Below the pieces are notes generated by a model, which saw nothing but the letters and a program-made list of their open reading frames with translations, was not told the origin of the DNA and made no database searches. A program made the translations under genes and the position numbers. 40,861 nt of DNA from assembly GCF_900591205.1 (NCBI RefSeq), contig NZ_UUPU01000051.1:1-40861 (forward strand), in the 5' to 3' direction. Source of the stretch: Pseudomonas viridiflava. Lineage in GTDB: Bacteria > Pseudomonadota > Gammaproteobacteria > Pseudomonadales > Pseudomonadaceae. Position 1 is the stretch's first letter. Every line of letters starts with the position of its first letter. Positions 1 through 8,641 of this stretch are shown here, piece after piece.

Positions 1-215
1 AACGCGACACGGCTGCACTCGGCGCTGGGATACAGCTCACCTAATGACTACGCAAAGCAACTGAAGCAAACTGCTTAACACTCGCTTCATGGCGTACGTT
101 TTGAGGGAACAAGTCCATGGTTACTTTTGGGGCGTTTGCCAAAAGTGACCCGCTGTAAGAGCGGAACCAATCCCAGCCGCTACCCCAAAAATGGATATAC
201 CCCATCAACCCCCAA
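1..215. other. Left-edge intergenic stretch with two short inverted repeats
   Basis: No convincing gene is visible. The stretch contains an 11-bp inverted repeat with one mismatch (120-130 against 139-149, arms GTTACTTTTGG and CCAAAAGTGAC) and a 5-bp hairpin (149-163, CCGCT/AGCGG). Both lie downstream of the tpm stop on the minus strand and could fold in its 3' transcript. Neither has a U-tract, so a terminator cannot be claimed. Confidence 0.4.
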
Positions 216-872
216 CTACCCCTTGGCAAGCCAATAAACCCGCTCTTCAAGCCGCGTAACCCCATCCTGCACAAACTTCCAGCTCTCCCCCAGAATATCC
301 TGCTCTTCCAACACCTCCAGCCCCCAGCCCCCCCCAAACAACACCCTCACCTCTTCATGACTAACAGCAAACGGTGGCCCAGCCTTTTGCGTCTGATCAT
401 AATCAAGGGTAATCAACAGCCCCTGGCAACCCGACGGCAGCAGGCGATTCAAGCGCTCGGCATACTGCGCCCGCATCAACGGCGGCAACGCAATCAACGC
501 AGCACGGTCATAAACCGCATCACAACCCGAAAGCGCCTCAGCCTCCAGGGCAAAGAAATCCCCGCACCACAACTCAATCAAATCGGCCTGATACACCTTG
601 AACCCACACCGCTGGCTAATCCGCGGCGTAAGCCCCTGCTCACTGAAAAACGCCTCAACCGCCTGCTGCGACAGCTCCACGCCCATAACCCGCAGCCCAA
701 GACTCGCCAGCCACATTAAATCCAGGCTTTTGCCACACAGCGGCACCAACACCTTGGCGCCCTCCTTCAGGGCCAAATGCGGCCAATGGCGTTGCAGGTA
801 AGGATTAACCTGCGGCAAATGAAAGCCAATCTGATTGAGCGCCCAGCGCTCCTGCCAAAACTTGGGTTCCAT
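216..872 (-). CDS. tpm: Thiopurine S-methyltransferase
   Basis: Bacterial TPMT transfers a methyl group from S-adenosylmethionine to thiopurines and, in Pseudomonas, to selenium and tellurium oxyanions. The 218-residue protein starts MEPKFWQERW, the typical family opening. It has the SAM-binding segment VLVPLCGKSLDL near residues 41-52, an acidic strand end (GVELS) near 64-68, and the YDRAAL motif near 121-126. Length matches the family. The start is supported by a purine-rich GGGGTGA just upstream. It is transcribed away from the YgiD-type gene, and the shared 100-bp gap contains a perfect palindrome. The cytosolic enzyme is probably monocistronic here. Confidence 0.95.
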   Translation of the reverse strand: MEPKFWQERWALNQIGFHLPQVNPYLQRHWPHLALKEGAKVLVPLCGKSLDLMWLASLGLRVMGVELSQQAVEAFFSEQGLTPRISQRCGFKVYQADLIELWCGDFFALEAEALSGCDAVYDRAALIALPPLMRAQYAERLNRLLPSGCQGLLITLDYDQTQKAGPPFAVSHEEVRVLFGGGWGLEVLEEQDILGESWKFVQDGVTRLEERVYWLAKG

Positions 873-923
873 GGATCACCCCGAAAAATTCGATCAAATG
901 GTGCTAAAACTTATATTAGATTT

Positions 924-936
924 AGATCAATGATCT
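924..936. promoter_or_regulatory. Perfect palindrome between tpm and the dioxygenase gene
   Basis: AGATCA-A-TGATCT is a perfect 6-1-6 palindrome in the AT-rich divergent intergenic region. It lies just downstream of a TATATT-like stretch (912-917) that could be a -10 element for the rightward gene. Its position would suit an operator for either gene. No regulator can be assigned from sequence alone. Confidence 0.3.
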
Positions 937-976
937 GATTGAAGATGGGCCCATGTTAACGCTCAGGACCCCACTT

Positions 977-1744
977 ATGTTCCCCAGCCTGTTTATCTCC
1001 CACGGTTCGCCCATGCTCGCCCTGCAACCCGGCGCCAGCGGCCCTGCCCTGGCGCGTCTTGCCGCTGAGCTGCCACGGCCGAAGGCGATTGTGGTGGTAT
1101 CGGCGCACTGGGAAAGCCAGGAACTGCTGGTCAGCGGCAGTGCCGCGCCCGAAACCTGGCACGACTTCGGCGGCTTCCCCCGCGAACTGTTTGCCGTGCA
1201 GTACCCGGCGCCGGGCGACCCGCAGTTGGCCAGCGAGATTGTGCAACGGCTCCACGCCGATGGCCTGAACGCACGCATTGACGACCGCCGCCCGTTCGAC
1301 CACGGCACTTGGGTGCCACTGTCGTTGATGTACCCGGCGGCGGATATCCCGGTAGTCCAGGTTTCCCTACCCAGCCGCATGGGCCCTGCCCTGCAAACCC
1401 GTGTCGGGCATGCCCTCGCCGGCTTGCGCGAACAAGGCGTGCTGCTGATCGGCTCCGGCAGCATCACCCATAACCTGGGTGAGCTGAACTGGCAGGCCGG
1501 GCCTGAAAGCATTGAGCCCTGGGCGCGTGACTTCCGTGATTGGGTAGTGACCAAGCTGGCGGCCAATGATGAAAGCGCATTGCATGACTATCGCCGCCAA
1601 GCGCCGCATGCCGTGCGCAGCCATCCCAGCGATGAGCATTTGTTGCCGCTGTACTTTGCACGCGGCGCCGGGGGCGAGTTCAGCATCGCGCACCAAGGGT
1701 TCACCATGGGCGCGCTTGGGATGGACATCTATCGCTTCGGCTAA
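977..1744 (+). CDS. ygiD: 4,5-DOPA dioxygenase extradiol, LigB/YgiD family
   Basis: This is a zinc-dependent ring-cleavage dioxygenase of the YgiD/LigB class, whose E. coli member opens L-DOPA at the 4,5 bond. The physiological substrate here is unknown. Candidate zinc ligands are His9 (SHGSP), His44 (SAHWES), His165 (SITHNL) and His221 (DEHLL), matching the YgiD pattern. The FDHGTW motif is at residues 108-113. Length is 255 residues. An in-frame ATG eight codons upstream (953) is possible, but homologues usually begin M-x-PSLFISHGSP, and a GGACC sits at suitable spacing before 977. A REP element and then a bidirectional terminator shared with deaD follow. Confidence 0.88.
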   Translation: MFPSLFISHGSPMLALQPGASGPALARLAAELPRPKAIVVVSAHWESQELLVSGSAAPETWHDFGGFPRELFAVQYPAPGDPQLASEIVQRLHADGLNARIDDRRPFDHGTWVPLSLMYPAADIPVVQVSLPSRMGPALQTRVGHALAGLREQGVLLIGSGSITHNLGELNWQAGPESIEPWARDFRDWVVTKLAANDESALHDYRRQAPHAVRSHPSDEHLLPLYFARGAGGEFSIAHQGFTMGALGMDIYRFG

Positions 1745-1757
1745 CGGAGGTCTGAAT

Positions 1758-1860
1758 GTAGGAGCTGGCTTGTGTGGGAGCTGGCTTGCCTGCGATGGCA
1801 TCACCTCGGTTTAACAATGAGACCGAGGCGCCTGTATCGCGGGCAAGCCAGCCTCCACAC
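1758..1860. repeat. REP-type inverted repeat pair
   Basis: A GTGGGAGCTGGCTTGCC-type unit on the left (about 1773-1792) is answered by an inverted, slightly diverged copy on the right (about 1839-1860). Between them is an internal hairpin, CCTCGGT (1804-1810) with ACCGAGG (1822-1828). The first unit is partly duplicated in tandem: GGAGCTGGCTTG occurs twice. This is the usual form of Pseudomonas fluorescens REP doublets (REPINs), which are mobilised by RAYT proteins; none is encoded in this window. Confidence 0.8.
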
Positions 1861-1891
1861 TTGATCGAGTGTTAATCCAGAAGTGCCAGGC

Positions 1892-1924
1892 AAAAAAAAT
1901 CCCCGAACCAGTCGGGGATTTTTT
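1892..1924. terminator. Bidirectional intrinsic terminator (dioxygenase gene / deaD)
   Basis: A stem with arms ATCCCCGA and TCGGGGAT is flanked by an A-tract on the left and a T-tract on the right. It can therefore terminate both the rightward dioxygenase transcript and the leftward deaD transcript. Confidence 0.85.
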
Positions 1925-1952
1925 ATGTGCGATCAATCAGCCCAAAAGCGGA

Positions 1953-3635
1953 TCAATCTTCGCGGTAGCGACGCAGCTTCAACTGCTTACCGGCAACGCG
2001 AGTGTCTTTCAACTTGGCCAGCAGTTTTTCCAGACCGTCTTCCGGCAGCTCCACCAGGGAGAAGCTGTCACGGACCTGGATGCGACCGATCGCTTCACGT
2101 GCCAGGCCACCCTCGTTGAGGATAGCGCCCAGCAGGTTCTTGGCCGCGATACCATCACGCGCACCCAGCGCGGTACGGCAGCGAGCACGGCCTTCGGCCA
2201 ATGGAACCGGAGCGCGACGCTCACGATCACCACGGTCTGGACGGTCTGGACGGTCGCCAGTACGCTCTGGACGATCACCGCGTGGCGCGTTGTTCGGCAC
2301 CAGTGGGCGCTCTTTCTCGATGGCTGCCAGGGTCAGGGCCTGACCGTTGGTAGCTTTGCGCAGCAGGGCAGCAGCCAGGGCACGTGGGGTGCAACCGATA
2401 TCGGCGGTCAGGCGGTCCAGCAGGTCGCCGTGGGTCGATTCAGCGTCAGCCACCAGTGGCGACAAGCTGTTGGTCAGCTTCTTGATGCGCGCATCCAGAA
2501 CAGCCTGGGCATCCGGCAGGCGGACTTCAGCAACTTTCTGACCGGTTACACGCTCGATCACTTGCAGCATGCGGCGCTCACGTGGAGTCACCAGCAGCAG
2601 TGCGCGACCTTCGCGACCAGCACGGCCGGTACGGCCGATACGGTGAACGTAGGACTCCGGATCGTAAGGCATATCAACGTTGAACACGTGGGTGATACGT
2701 GGAACGTCAAGGCCACGGGCAGCAACGTCGGTCGCCACAACGATGTCCAGACGGCCATCCTTGAGGGAGTCGATTACGCGCTCACGTTGGTTCTGGGCGA
2801 TGTCACCGTTCAGCGCAGCGGCTTTGTAGCCTTTGGCTTCCAGGGCACTGGCCAGGTCCAGGGTTGCTTGCTTGGTACGCACGAACATGATCAGGGCGTC
2901 GAAGTCTTCGACTTCCAGCAGGCTCAATACAGCCGAGGTCTTCTGGTCAGCGTGAACCAACAGGTGAGCCTGTTCGATCGCGGTAACGGTCTGAGTCTTG
3001 GTCTGGATCTTCACGTGTTGCGGATCGCGCAGGTGGCGTTCGGCAATGGCGCGGATCGACTGTGGCAGGGTGGCCGAGAACAGTACGGTCTGACGGGTCG
3101 GTGGCAGCGCCTTGAAGATGACTTCCAGGTCATCCATGAAGCCCAGCTTCAACATTTCGTCAGCTTCGTCGAGAACCAGGTGGTTCACGGTCGACAGGAC
3201 TTTCTCGTCACGACGCAGGTGGTCGCACAGACGGCCCGGGGTGGCGACAACGATCTGTGCGCCGTTACGGATTGCTTTGAGTTGTGGGCCCATAGGCGCG
3301 CCGCCGTAAACGGCCACAACGGTTACGCCTGGCATTTGCTTGGCGTAGGTTTCAAAAGCGGTTGCTACTTGCAGCGCCAACTCACGGGTTGGCGCCAGGA
3401 TCAGGGCTTGCGGCTCGCGCTTGGCAGGATCGATGCAGTGCAGGATAGGCAGGGCGAACGCGGCGGTTTTACCGGTGCCGGTTTGCGCCTGGCCAATCAT
3501 GTCTTGGCCGGCCATGATGATCGGGATCGATTGCTGCTGAATCGCCGAAGGTTCTTCGTAGCCGGTCGCGATGACGGCAGCAAGAATGTTCGGGTTAAGA
3601 TTAAAAGCGGCGAAGCCGCCGGTTTCCTGGGTCAT
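1953..3635 (-). CDS. deaD: DEAD-box ATP-dependent RNA helicase DeaD/CsdA
   Basis: This cold-shock-type RNA helicase acts in ribosome assembly and mRNA decay. The 560-residue protein carries Walker A AQTGTGKT (50-57), PTREL (82-86), DEAD (156-159), SAT (187-189), and the helicase C-terminal motifs ARGLD and HRIGRTGR. A charged Arg/Asp/Pro-rich linker follows (roughly 445-475), then a C-terminal DbpA-type RNA-binding domain ending LKLRRYRED. The start was chosen at MTQETGG, where homology begins and where AGAGG precedes at good spacing. An upstream in-frame ATG would add 17 non-homologous residues. A long hairpin-rich leader precedes it, as is known for E. coli csdA. Confidence 0.95.
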   Translation of the reverse strand: MTQETGGFAAFNLNPNILAAVIATGYEEPSAIQQQSIPIIMAGQDMIGQAQTGTGKTAAFALPILHCIDPAKREPQALILAPTRELALQVATAFETYAKQMPGVTVVAVYGGAPMGPQLKAIRNGAQIVVATPGRLCDHLRRDEKVLSTVNHLVLDEADEMLKLGFMDDLEVIFKALPPTRQTVLFSATLPQSIRAIAERHLRDPQHVKIQTKTQTVTAIEQAHLLVHADQKTSAVLSLLEVEDFDALIMFVRTKQATLDLASALEAKGYKAAALNGDIAQNQRERVIDSLKDGRLDIVVATDVAARGLDVPRITHVFNVDMPYDPESYVHRIGRTGRAGREGRALLLVTPRERRMLQVIERVTGQKVAEVRLPDAQAVLDARIKKLTNSLSPLVADAESTHGDLLDRLTADIGCTPRALAAALLRKATNGQALTLAAIEKERPLVPNNAPRGDRPERTGDRPDRPDRGDRERRAPVPLAEGRARCRTALGARDGIAAKNLLGAILNEGGLAREAIGRIQVRDSFSLVELPEDGLEKLLAKLKDTRVAGKQLKLRRYRED

Positions 3636-3861
3636 GGGTCTGCCTCTAAGTGCATCCGCAAAGACCCATGCTCCAAAGCTGCGCATGCCGTGTTGAGACT
3701 CAAGAGTCGCCCTGGCTGCTTTGTCGGCGGGGATTTGCGAAAACGAATGAATGAAAAAGATTCGTCAAGGGAGAGTCCGCTGTGCGGACGTGCAGCCGAA
3801 GCTGACTTCGGGGAATTGCGCTACCTAAACGCGGCCCGGTTAAAGGCCGGCGCGCACTATA
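3636..3861 (-). promoter_or_regulatory. Candidate long structured 5' leader of deaD
   Basis: The region between the deaD start and a possible -10 box (TATAGT on the minus strand, 3856-3861) is about 220 nt. It contains two perfect short hairpins: GTCCGC-TGT-GCGGAC (3775-3789) and CCGAAG-CTGA-CTTCGG (3796-3811). No good -35 is visible, so the promoter call is weak. Long folded leaders that control cold-shock expression are established for csdA in enterobacteria. Extending this to the present gene is inference. Confidence 0.35.
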
Positions 3862-3930
3862 CCGGAAATACCTGAAAAAGGGAGCTTTTTTTATCGGAAA
3901 AGGCTGACAAACCGCGCTGTGTCACAGTCT

Positions 3931-3959
3931 TTGCACAGATGCGCGTCAGGGTCTATTTT
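3931..3959 (+). promoter_or_regulatory. Possible sigma-70 promoter of the crotonase gene
   Basis: TTGCAC and TATTTT lie 17 bp apart, about 100 bp before the crotonase start. Both boxes are imperfect matches, so this is only a candidate. It is the best-spaced pair in this otherwise featureless part of the 423-bp gap between deaD and the crotonase gene. Confidence 0.25.
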
Positions 3960-4058
3960 TCAAAGGCCCGGCCCTGCTGGTGATAACGCTTAAACGGTTC
4001 ACCTGTAGATTGAGACCCTTTGGTCTGAAACCCTTCATTGCGCCCGAGGGCACACCCA

Positions 4059-4850
4059 ATGAATCAAGCCAGCAGCAGCCGCGTCAGCCGTGAACTCCAG
4101 GGCCATGTCCTGCTGTTGGGCCTGGACCGGGTGGCCAAACGCAACGCCTTTGACCTGGATTTGCTCAATGAACTGAGCCTGGCCTATGGCGAATTTGATC
4201 GAAACGACGAGGCGCGGGTGGCCGTGGTGTTTGCCCATGGCGACCACTTCACCGCCGGGCTGGACCTGGCCAACGTCAGCGGCGTGATGGCGGGAGGCTG
4301 GCAACCGCCGCTGGGGGGATGCGATCCGTGGGGCGTATTCGCAGGCCCCCGGGTCAATAAACCGGTAATCGTGGCGGCCCAGGGTTACTGCCTGACCATC
4401 GGTATCGAGTTGATGCTGGCGGCGGATATCAACCTGTGCGCAAGCAATACTCGCTTTGCGCAGATGGAAGTGCAGCGCGGGATTTTCCCGTTTGGCGGCG
4501 CCACGTTGCGCTTTCATCAAATCGCCGGCTGGGGCAACGCGATGCGCTGGTTGCTCACCGGTGATGAGTTCGACGCCCATGATGCCCTGCGCCTGGGGCT
4601 GGTGCAGGAGGTGATGGCGAGTGAAGACCTGCTGCCGCGCGCCATCGAGCTGGCCAGCCGCATCGCACGCCAGGCGCCACTTGGCGTTCAGGCCACCTTG
4701 ATGTCGGCGCGCCTGGCGCGCATGGAAGGCGAAACCATCGCCGCTGCCGCGTTACCGCCGATGGTCGATAAATTGCTCAACAGCGAAGATGCCAAGGAAG
4801 GCGTGCGGGCGATGGTTGAAAAGCGGCCGGGGGTGTTCAAGGGGATTTGA
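4059..4850 (+). CDS. Crotonase/enoyl-CoA hydratase family protein
   Basis: This 263-residue member of the enoyl-CoA hydratase/isomerase superfamily binds acyl-CoA thioesters. The exact reaction is not determinable here. Oxyanion-hole segments HFTAGLDL (63-70) and GYCLTIGIE (109-118) are present. Glu118 and Glu137 (FAQMEVQRG) occupy the places of the two catalytic glutamates of enoyl-CoA hydratase, so hydratase chemistry is plausible. ATG at 4059 follows CGAGGG at suitable spacing. A TTG seven codons upstream is less likely. The gene stands alone, flanked by the deaD leader and a REP pair. Confidence 0.88.
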   Translation: MNQASSSRVSRELQGHVLLLGLDRVAKRNAFDLDLLNELSLAYGEFDRNDEARVAVVFAHGDHFTAGLDLANVSGVMAGGWQPPLGGCDPWGVFAGPRVNKPVIVAAQGYCLTIGIELMLAADINLCASNTRFAQMEVQRGIFPFGGATLRFHQIAGWGNAMRWLLTGDEFDAHDALRLGLVQEVMASEDLLPRAIELASRIARQAPLGVQATLMSARLARMEGETIAAAALPPMVDKLLNSEDAKEGVRAMVEKRPGVFKGI

Positions 4851-4866
4851 GTGCAGACAGTGATAG

Positions 4867-4940
4867 CCTCATCGGGAGCAAGCCCCCTCCCACATTTGTA
4901 ATGCATTCCAAGTGTGGGAGGGGGCTTGCTCCCGATGAGG
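4867..4940. repeat. REPIN: perfect 27-bp inverted repeat
   Basis: The left arm (4867-4893, beginning CCTCATCGGGAGCAAGC) and right arm (4914-4940) are exact reverse complements separated by 20 bp. This is a textbook GTGGGAGGGGGCTTGCTCCC-type REP doublet of P. fluorescens strains. It lies between convergent genes and could also act as a transcript-end hairpin. Confidence 0.9.
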
Positions 4941-4954
4941 CCGGCAAAGACAAC

Positions 4955-5710
4955 TTAGGTTGCCGGCCGAATAGCCTTGATCAGCGGCTGCAACGAGTAC
5001 CCCAACCGCGGCGCCAAAGTCTCGGCACGCGCCGTCAGCGCATCCAGGTCGAGCGCCTGATCCAGCTCCGAAGGCACCAGCAAAATCACATTGCCCTCCT
5101 TCACCGGCAGCTCCCAGTAATGCCGGTGATACAAGCCACGCAGCAACGCCGCGCCCAACGGCTTGCCGTCGTCGGTGGCCCACTGGTTGATCACCAGCCA
5201 ACCACCCGGGTTGAGTTTCTTCTGGCAGTTTTCCAGAAAGGTCCAGGCCAGGTGCCCGACGCCGGGGCCGACATCGGTATAGAGGTCGACGAAAATCAAG
5301 TCGGCGGATTCTGCCGTGTCGAGCAATTGCAGGGCGTCGCCGATGCGGATGTACAGGCGCGGATCATCATCCAGCCCCAGGTACTCGATGGCCAGGCGCG
5401 GCACATCCGGGCGCAGTTCAATGGCTTCGACGTCTTCCAGCGGCAGGAACTTGAGGCACGCCTGGGTCAGCGTGCCAGCCCCCAGGCCGAGGAACAGCGC
5501 GCTCTCCGGCTGCTCATGGCACAACGCGCCAATCAGCATAGCGCGGGTGTAGTCGTACTCCAGCCAGCTTGGGTCAGCGGTGAACACGCAGCTTTGCTCG
5601 ATGGCGTCGCCAAATTCGAGAAACCGGTAATCGGCCACTTCGAGCACACGGATCATGCCGAAATCATCATGGACCTCGGCCAGCAGGCGCTCGACACGCT
5701 CCTCGCTCAT
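4955..5710 (-). CDS. Spermidine synthase-like SAM-fold protein
   Basis: The 251-residue protein has a Rossmann-type aminopropyltransferase/methyltransferase fold. Visible motifs are ALFLGLGAGTLTQ (nucleotide-binding loop, about residues 70-82), an acidic strand VEAIELRPDV (about 93-102) and DLIFVDLYTD (about 136-145), all as in spermidine synthase-like proteins. The first is GLGAGT rather than the canonical GGGDGG, so true spermidine synthase activity is doubtful. The ATG at 5710 is preceded by a strong AGGAG; an upstream in-frame start would add 35 residues without family similarity. It is divergent from the class II DAHP synthase. Confidence 0.8.
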   Translation of the reverse strand: MSEERVERLLAEVHDDFGMIRVLEVADYRFLEFGDAIEQSCVFTADPSWLEYDYTRAMLIGALCHEQPESALFLGLGAGTLTQACLKFLPLEDVEAIELRPDVPRLAIEYLGLDDDPRLYIRIGDALQLLDTAESADLIFVDLYTDVGPGVGHLAWTFLENCQKKLNPGGWLVINQWATDDGKPLGAALLRGLYHRHYWELPVKEGNVILLVPSELDQALDLDALTARAETLAPRLGYSLQPLIKAIRPAT

Positions 5711-5834
5711 CACTACTCCTAAAGGGTTTACCGCACGGCAAAGCCGCGATTGTCGGCCAAGCGGCGGCAACAGGTCACGCACTAATTGCTGATAACATTG
5801 GCGCCCGACCGTCAATCAACCAATCGAGTTCATG

Positions 5835-7181
5835 ATGAGCCAACCCTGGAGCCCCGACAGCTGGCGCGCCCTGCCGATCCAGCAACAACCCCAGTACCCG
5901 GACGCTGCGCACTTGCTGCAAGTGGAGCAAAACCTGGCCAGCTACCCGCCGCTGGTGTTTGCCGGGGAAGCCCGTGAGTTGCGCCGTCAATTTGCCGAAG
6001 TGACCCAGGGCCGCGCCTTCCTGCTCCAGGGCGGTGACTGCGCCGAAAGCTTTGCCGAGTTCTCTGCCGCAAAAATCCGCGACACCTTCAAGGTGCTGCT
6101 GCAGATGGCCATCGTGATGACTTTTGCCGCCGGTTGCCCGGTGGTCAAAGTCGGGCGCATGGCCGGCCAGTTCGCCAAGCCGCGCTCGGCCAACGATGAA
6201 ACCATCGACGGCATTACCCTGCCCGCCTATCGTGGCGATATCGTCAACGGCATCGGCTTCGACGAAAAAAGTCGCGTACCGGACCCGGACCGCCTGCTGC
6301 AGTCCTATCACCAGTCCACCGCCACGCTGAACCTGCTGCGCGCCTTTGCCCAGGGCGGTTTTGCCGACCTGCACCAGGTGCACAAGTGGAACCTGGACTT
6401 TATCGCCAACTCCGCGCTGGCCGAGAAGTACAGCCAACTGGCCGATCGCATCGACGAAACCCTGGCCTTTATGCGTGCCTGCGGCATGGACAGCTCGCCG
6501 CAACTGCGCGAAACCAGCTTCTTCACCGCCCACGAAGCGCTGCTGCTCAACTACGAGCAAGCCTTCGTGCGCCGCGACAGCCTGACCAACGATTACTACG
6601 ACTGCTCGGCCCATATGCTGTGGATCGGTGACCGTACCCGCCAGTTGGACGGCGCCCACGTCGAGTTCCTGCGCGGGGTCAACAACCCGATCGGGGTCAA
6701 AGTCGGCCCAAGCATGAAACCCGACGACCTGATCCGCCTGATCGACATCCTCAACCCAGACAACGACCCTGGCCGCCTGAACCTGATCGCACGCATGGGC
6801 GCAGGCAAAGTCGGCGACCACCTGCCCAACCTGATTCGCGCCGTGCAACGCGAAGGCAAGCAGGTGTTGTGGAGCTGCGACCCGATGCATGGCAATACCA
6901 TCAAGGCCAGCAGCGGCTACAAGACCCGCGACTTTGCGCAGATCCTCGGCGAAGTGAAGGAATTCTTCCAGGTGCACCAGGCCGAGGGCAGCTACGCCGG
7001 AGGGATTCATATCGAAATGACCGGGCAGAACGTGACCGAGTGCATCGGCGGCGCACGGCCGATTACCGAAGACGGCCTGTCGGATCGCTACCACACCCAT
7101 TGCGACCCGCGGATGAATGCCGATCAGTCGTTGGAGCTGGCGTTTCTGATTGCCGAGACCTTGAAGCAGGTAAAACGCTGA
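5835..7181 (+). CDS. Class II 3-deoxy-7-phosphoheptulonate synthase (DAHP synthase)
   Basis: This enzyme catalyses the first step of the shikimate pathway, condensing phosphoenolpyruvate and erythrose-4-phosphate. The 448-residue protein is of the plant-like type II family: WSPDSWR opening, GGDCAES (metal-site Cys), DGITLPAYRGD, CDPMHGNT (metal-site His), GIHIEMTGQN (Glu) and HTHCDPRMN (Asp). All four metal ligands of the type II enzyme family are present. Two ATGs are adjacent (5832 and 5835). The second has better spacing from the only GAG upstream. A class I isoenzyme is encoded separately at 21282-22358. Involvement in phenazine synthesis is not supported, because no phz genes are nearby. 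Confidence 0.93.
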   Translation: MSQPWSPDSWRALPIQQQPQYPDAAHLLQVEQNLASYPPLVFAGEARELRRQFAEVTQGRAFLLQGGDCAESFAEFSAAKIRDTFKVLLQMAIVMTFAAGCPVVKVGRMAGQFAKPRSANDETIDGITLPAYRGDIVNGIGFDEKSRVPDPDRLLQSYHQSTATLNLLRAFAQGGFADLHQVHKWNLDFIANSALAEKYSQLADRIDETLAFMRACGMDSSPQLRETSFFTAHEALLLNYEQAFVRRDSLTNDYYDCSAHMLWIGDRTRQLDGAHVEFLRGVNNPIGVKVGPSMKPDDLIRLIDILNPDNDPGRLNLIARMGAGKVGDHLPNLIRAVQREGKQVLWSCDPMHGNTIKASSGYKTRDFAQILGEVKEFFQVHQAEGSYAGGIHIEMTGQNVTECIGGARPITEDGLSDRYHTHCDPRMNADQSLELAFLIAETLKQVKR

Positions 7182-7225
7182 TAGTTGATGCTTCAACCGA
7201 TGGCAAACGGGCGAGTTATGACAAG

Positions 7226-7343
7226 CAGGCTTGCCCGCGTTGGGGCGCGAAGCGGCCCCAAAACCATCAACGGTATTTCTGCCTGAAGGAACGCGCCGAG
7301 ATTAAACCGGGGCTGCTGCGCAGCCCAACGCGGGCAAGCCCGC
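7226..7343. repeat. Imperfect REP-type inverted repeat
   Basis: The left unit (about 7226-7260) and right unit (about 7309-7343) share GGCTTGCCCGCGTTGGG-type sequence in inverted orientation, with several mismatches in the loop-proximal part. It lies between the convergent DAHP synthase and YcaQ-type genes. It is a different sub-family from the repeats at 4867 and 12147. Confidence 0.6.
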
Positions 7344-7378
7344 TCGCCACGGCCGCTCGCCACGAAGGCAGCGGCCGC

Positions 7379-8596
7379 TTACAGCTGCAACATGGCTACC
7401 CGCAACCTATCGGCACTCGGGCGCTGGCAGTTGAGCTGCACCTGTTCCAGCCCCAGCCAGTCGGCCATTTGCCTCAGGTTCGATGCCAGCGCGAGCATCC
7501 CCTCCTCATCCAGCCCCGGCTCTTCTTCGTGCACGGCATGCACCGCCAGGCGCCCGTTGGCGCGCTCAGCGCGCAAGTCGATGCGCGCCGCAATGCGCTC
7601 ATTGTGCAGAAACGGCAGCACATAGTAGCCGTACACCCGCTTGTCTTGCGGGGTGTAGATCTCCAGGCGGTAGCGGAAGTCGAACAGCCGCTCGGTGCGG
7701 CTGCGTTCCCAGACTAGCGAATCGAACGGCGACAACAAGGCACTGGCCGGCACCTTACGCGGCGCTTTAGGCTCAGGCAGGCAGTACGCCGGCTGCTTCC
7801 AGCCTTGCACCTGACACACCTGCAACTGCCCTTCTTCGACCAACTCCGCCAAACGGCTGCGACTGTCGGCAGGGTCCAGGCGGAAATAGTCACGCAGATC
7901 CTTTTCGGTGCCGACGCCCAATGCGGTCGCACTGTGCAACAACAAGCCGCGCTGAGCCTGGTGTTCACTCAGAGACACTTGAAGGATGTCAGCGGGGATC
8001 ACCCGCTCCGGCAAATCATAGAGCCGTTCGAAGCCGCGCCGGCCGGCAACGGTGACCTGGCCTGCGGCGAACAGCCATTCCAGCGCGTGTTTTTCATCAC
8101 TCCAATCCCACCAGGGGCCGGCGCGCTCCTCGCGGGTCGACAAGCTGCCTGCGCCCAGCGCGCCTTGTTGCTCGACGGTCTGCAACACACGCCGAATGGT
8201 CGCCTGCTGCTCGCGGCCAAAACGCGCCATTTGTGAATAAATCCCCTGCCCGCGCTTGGCCCGCTCCATGCGCCAGCGCATCAAGGGGTACAACGCCAGG
8301 GGCAGCAGCGACGCTTCATGGCCCCAATATTCAAACAGCGAGCGCCGCCGGCCCTGGCTCCAGGCTGCCTGCTCAAGCAGCAGCGGCGAATAATTGCCCA
8401 GGCGGGAAAACAGCGGCAGGTAATGGGAGCGCACCACCGCGTTGACCGAGTCGATCTGCAACACGCCGAGGCGCTCGATCAAGCGGTTGAGGTGCGCAGC
8501 CTTGATCAATGCAGGCGCTTGGCGCCCGGAAAACCCCTGGGCCGCCAGCGCCATGCGTCGAGCTTGTTTAAGTGAAAAACACAGGGTGGCGGGCAT
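7379..8596 (-). CDS. YcaQ/AlkX-type DNA glycosylase (interstrand-crosslink repair family)
   Basis: The 405-residue protein belongs to the winged-helix HTH_42 (YcaQ/AlkZ) family, whose E. coli member unhooks DNA interstrand crosslinks. The family's QxD catalytic motif is visible as Gln47-Ile-Asp49 in VLQIDSVNAV. Further family blocks are HYLPLFSRLG (about 58-67), FEYWGHEASLLP (about 88-99), LLSPFDSLVWER and VYGYYVLPFL. Length fits. The ATG has GGAGA at good spacing. It is encoded upstream of nothing obvious on its own strand, so it is probably monocistronic. Confidence 0.88.
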   Translation of the reverse strand: MPATLCFSLKQARRMALAAQGFSGRQAPALIKAAHLNRLIERLGVLQIDSVNAVVRSHYLPLFSRLGNYSPLLLEQAAWSQGRRRSLFEYWGHEASLLPLALYPLMRWRMERAKRGQGIYSQMARFGREQQATIRRVLQTVEQQGALGAGSLSTREERAGPWWDWSDEKHALEWLFAAGQVTVAGRRGFERLYDLPERVIPADILQVSLSEHQAQRGLLLHSATALGVGTEKDLRDYFRLDPADSRSRLAELVEEGQLQVCQVQGWKQPAYCLPEPKAPRKVPASALLSPFDSLVWERSRTERLFDFRYRLEIYTPQDKRVYGYYVLPFLHNERIAARIDLRAERANGRLAVHAVHEEEPGLDEEGMLALASNLRQMADWLGLEQVQLNCQRPSADRLRVAMLQL

Positions 8597-8641
8597 GAGG
8601 TTCTCCGTGTGGGCGCGCCCACCACCCTACTGCATCGCGGC

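Noticed and set aside
1869..3875. 668-codon open frame opposite deaD
   Set aside because: It mirrors deaD codon by codon. It is a GC-rich antisense shadow with no family features or ribosome site.
4867..4940. Long perfect inverted repeat as an attachment site or transposon end
   Set aside because: There is no transposase, integrase or target duplication, and the core matches the REP doublet pattern repeated elsewhere in the window.
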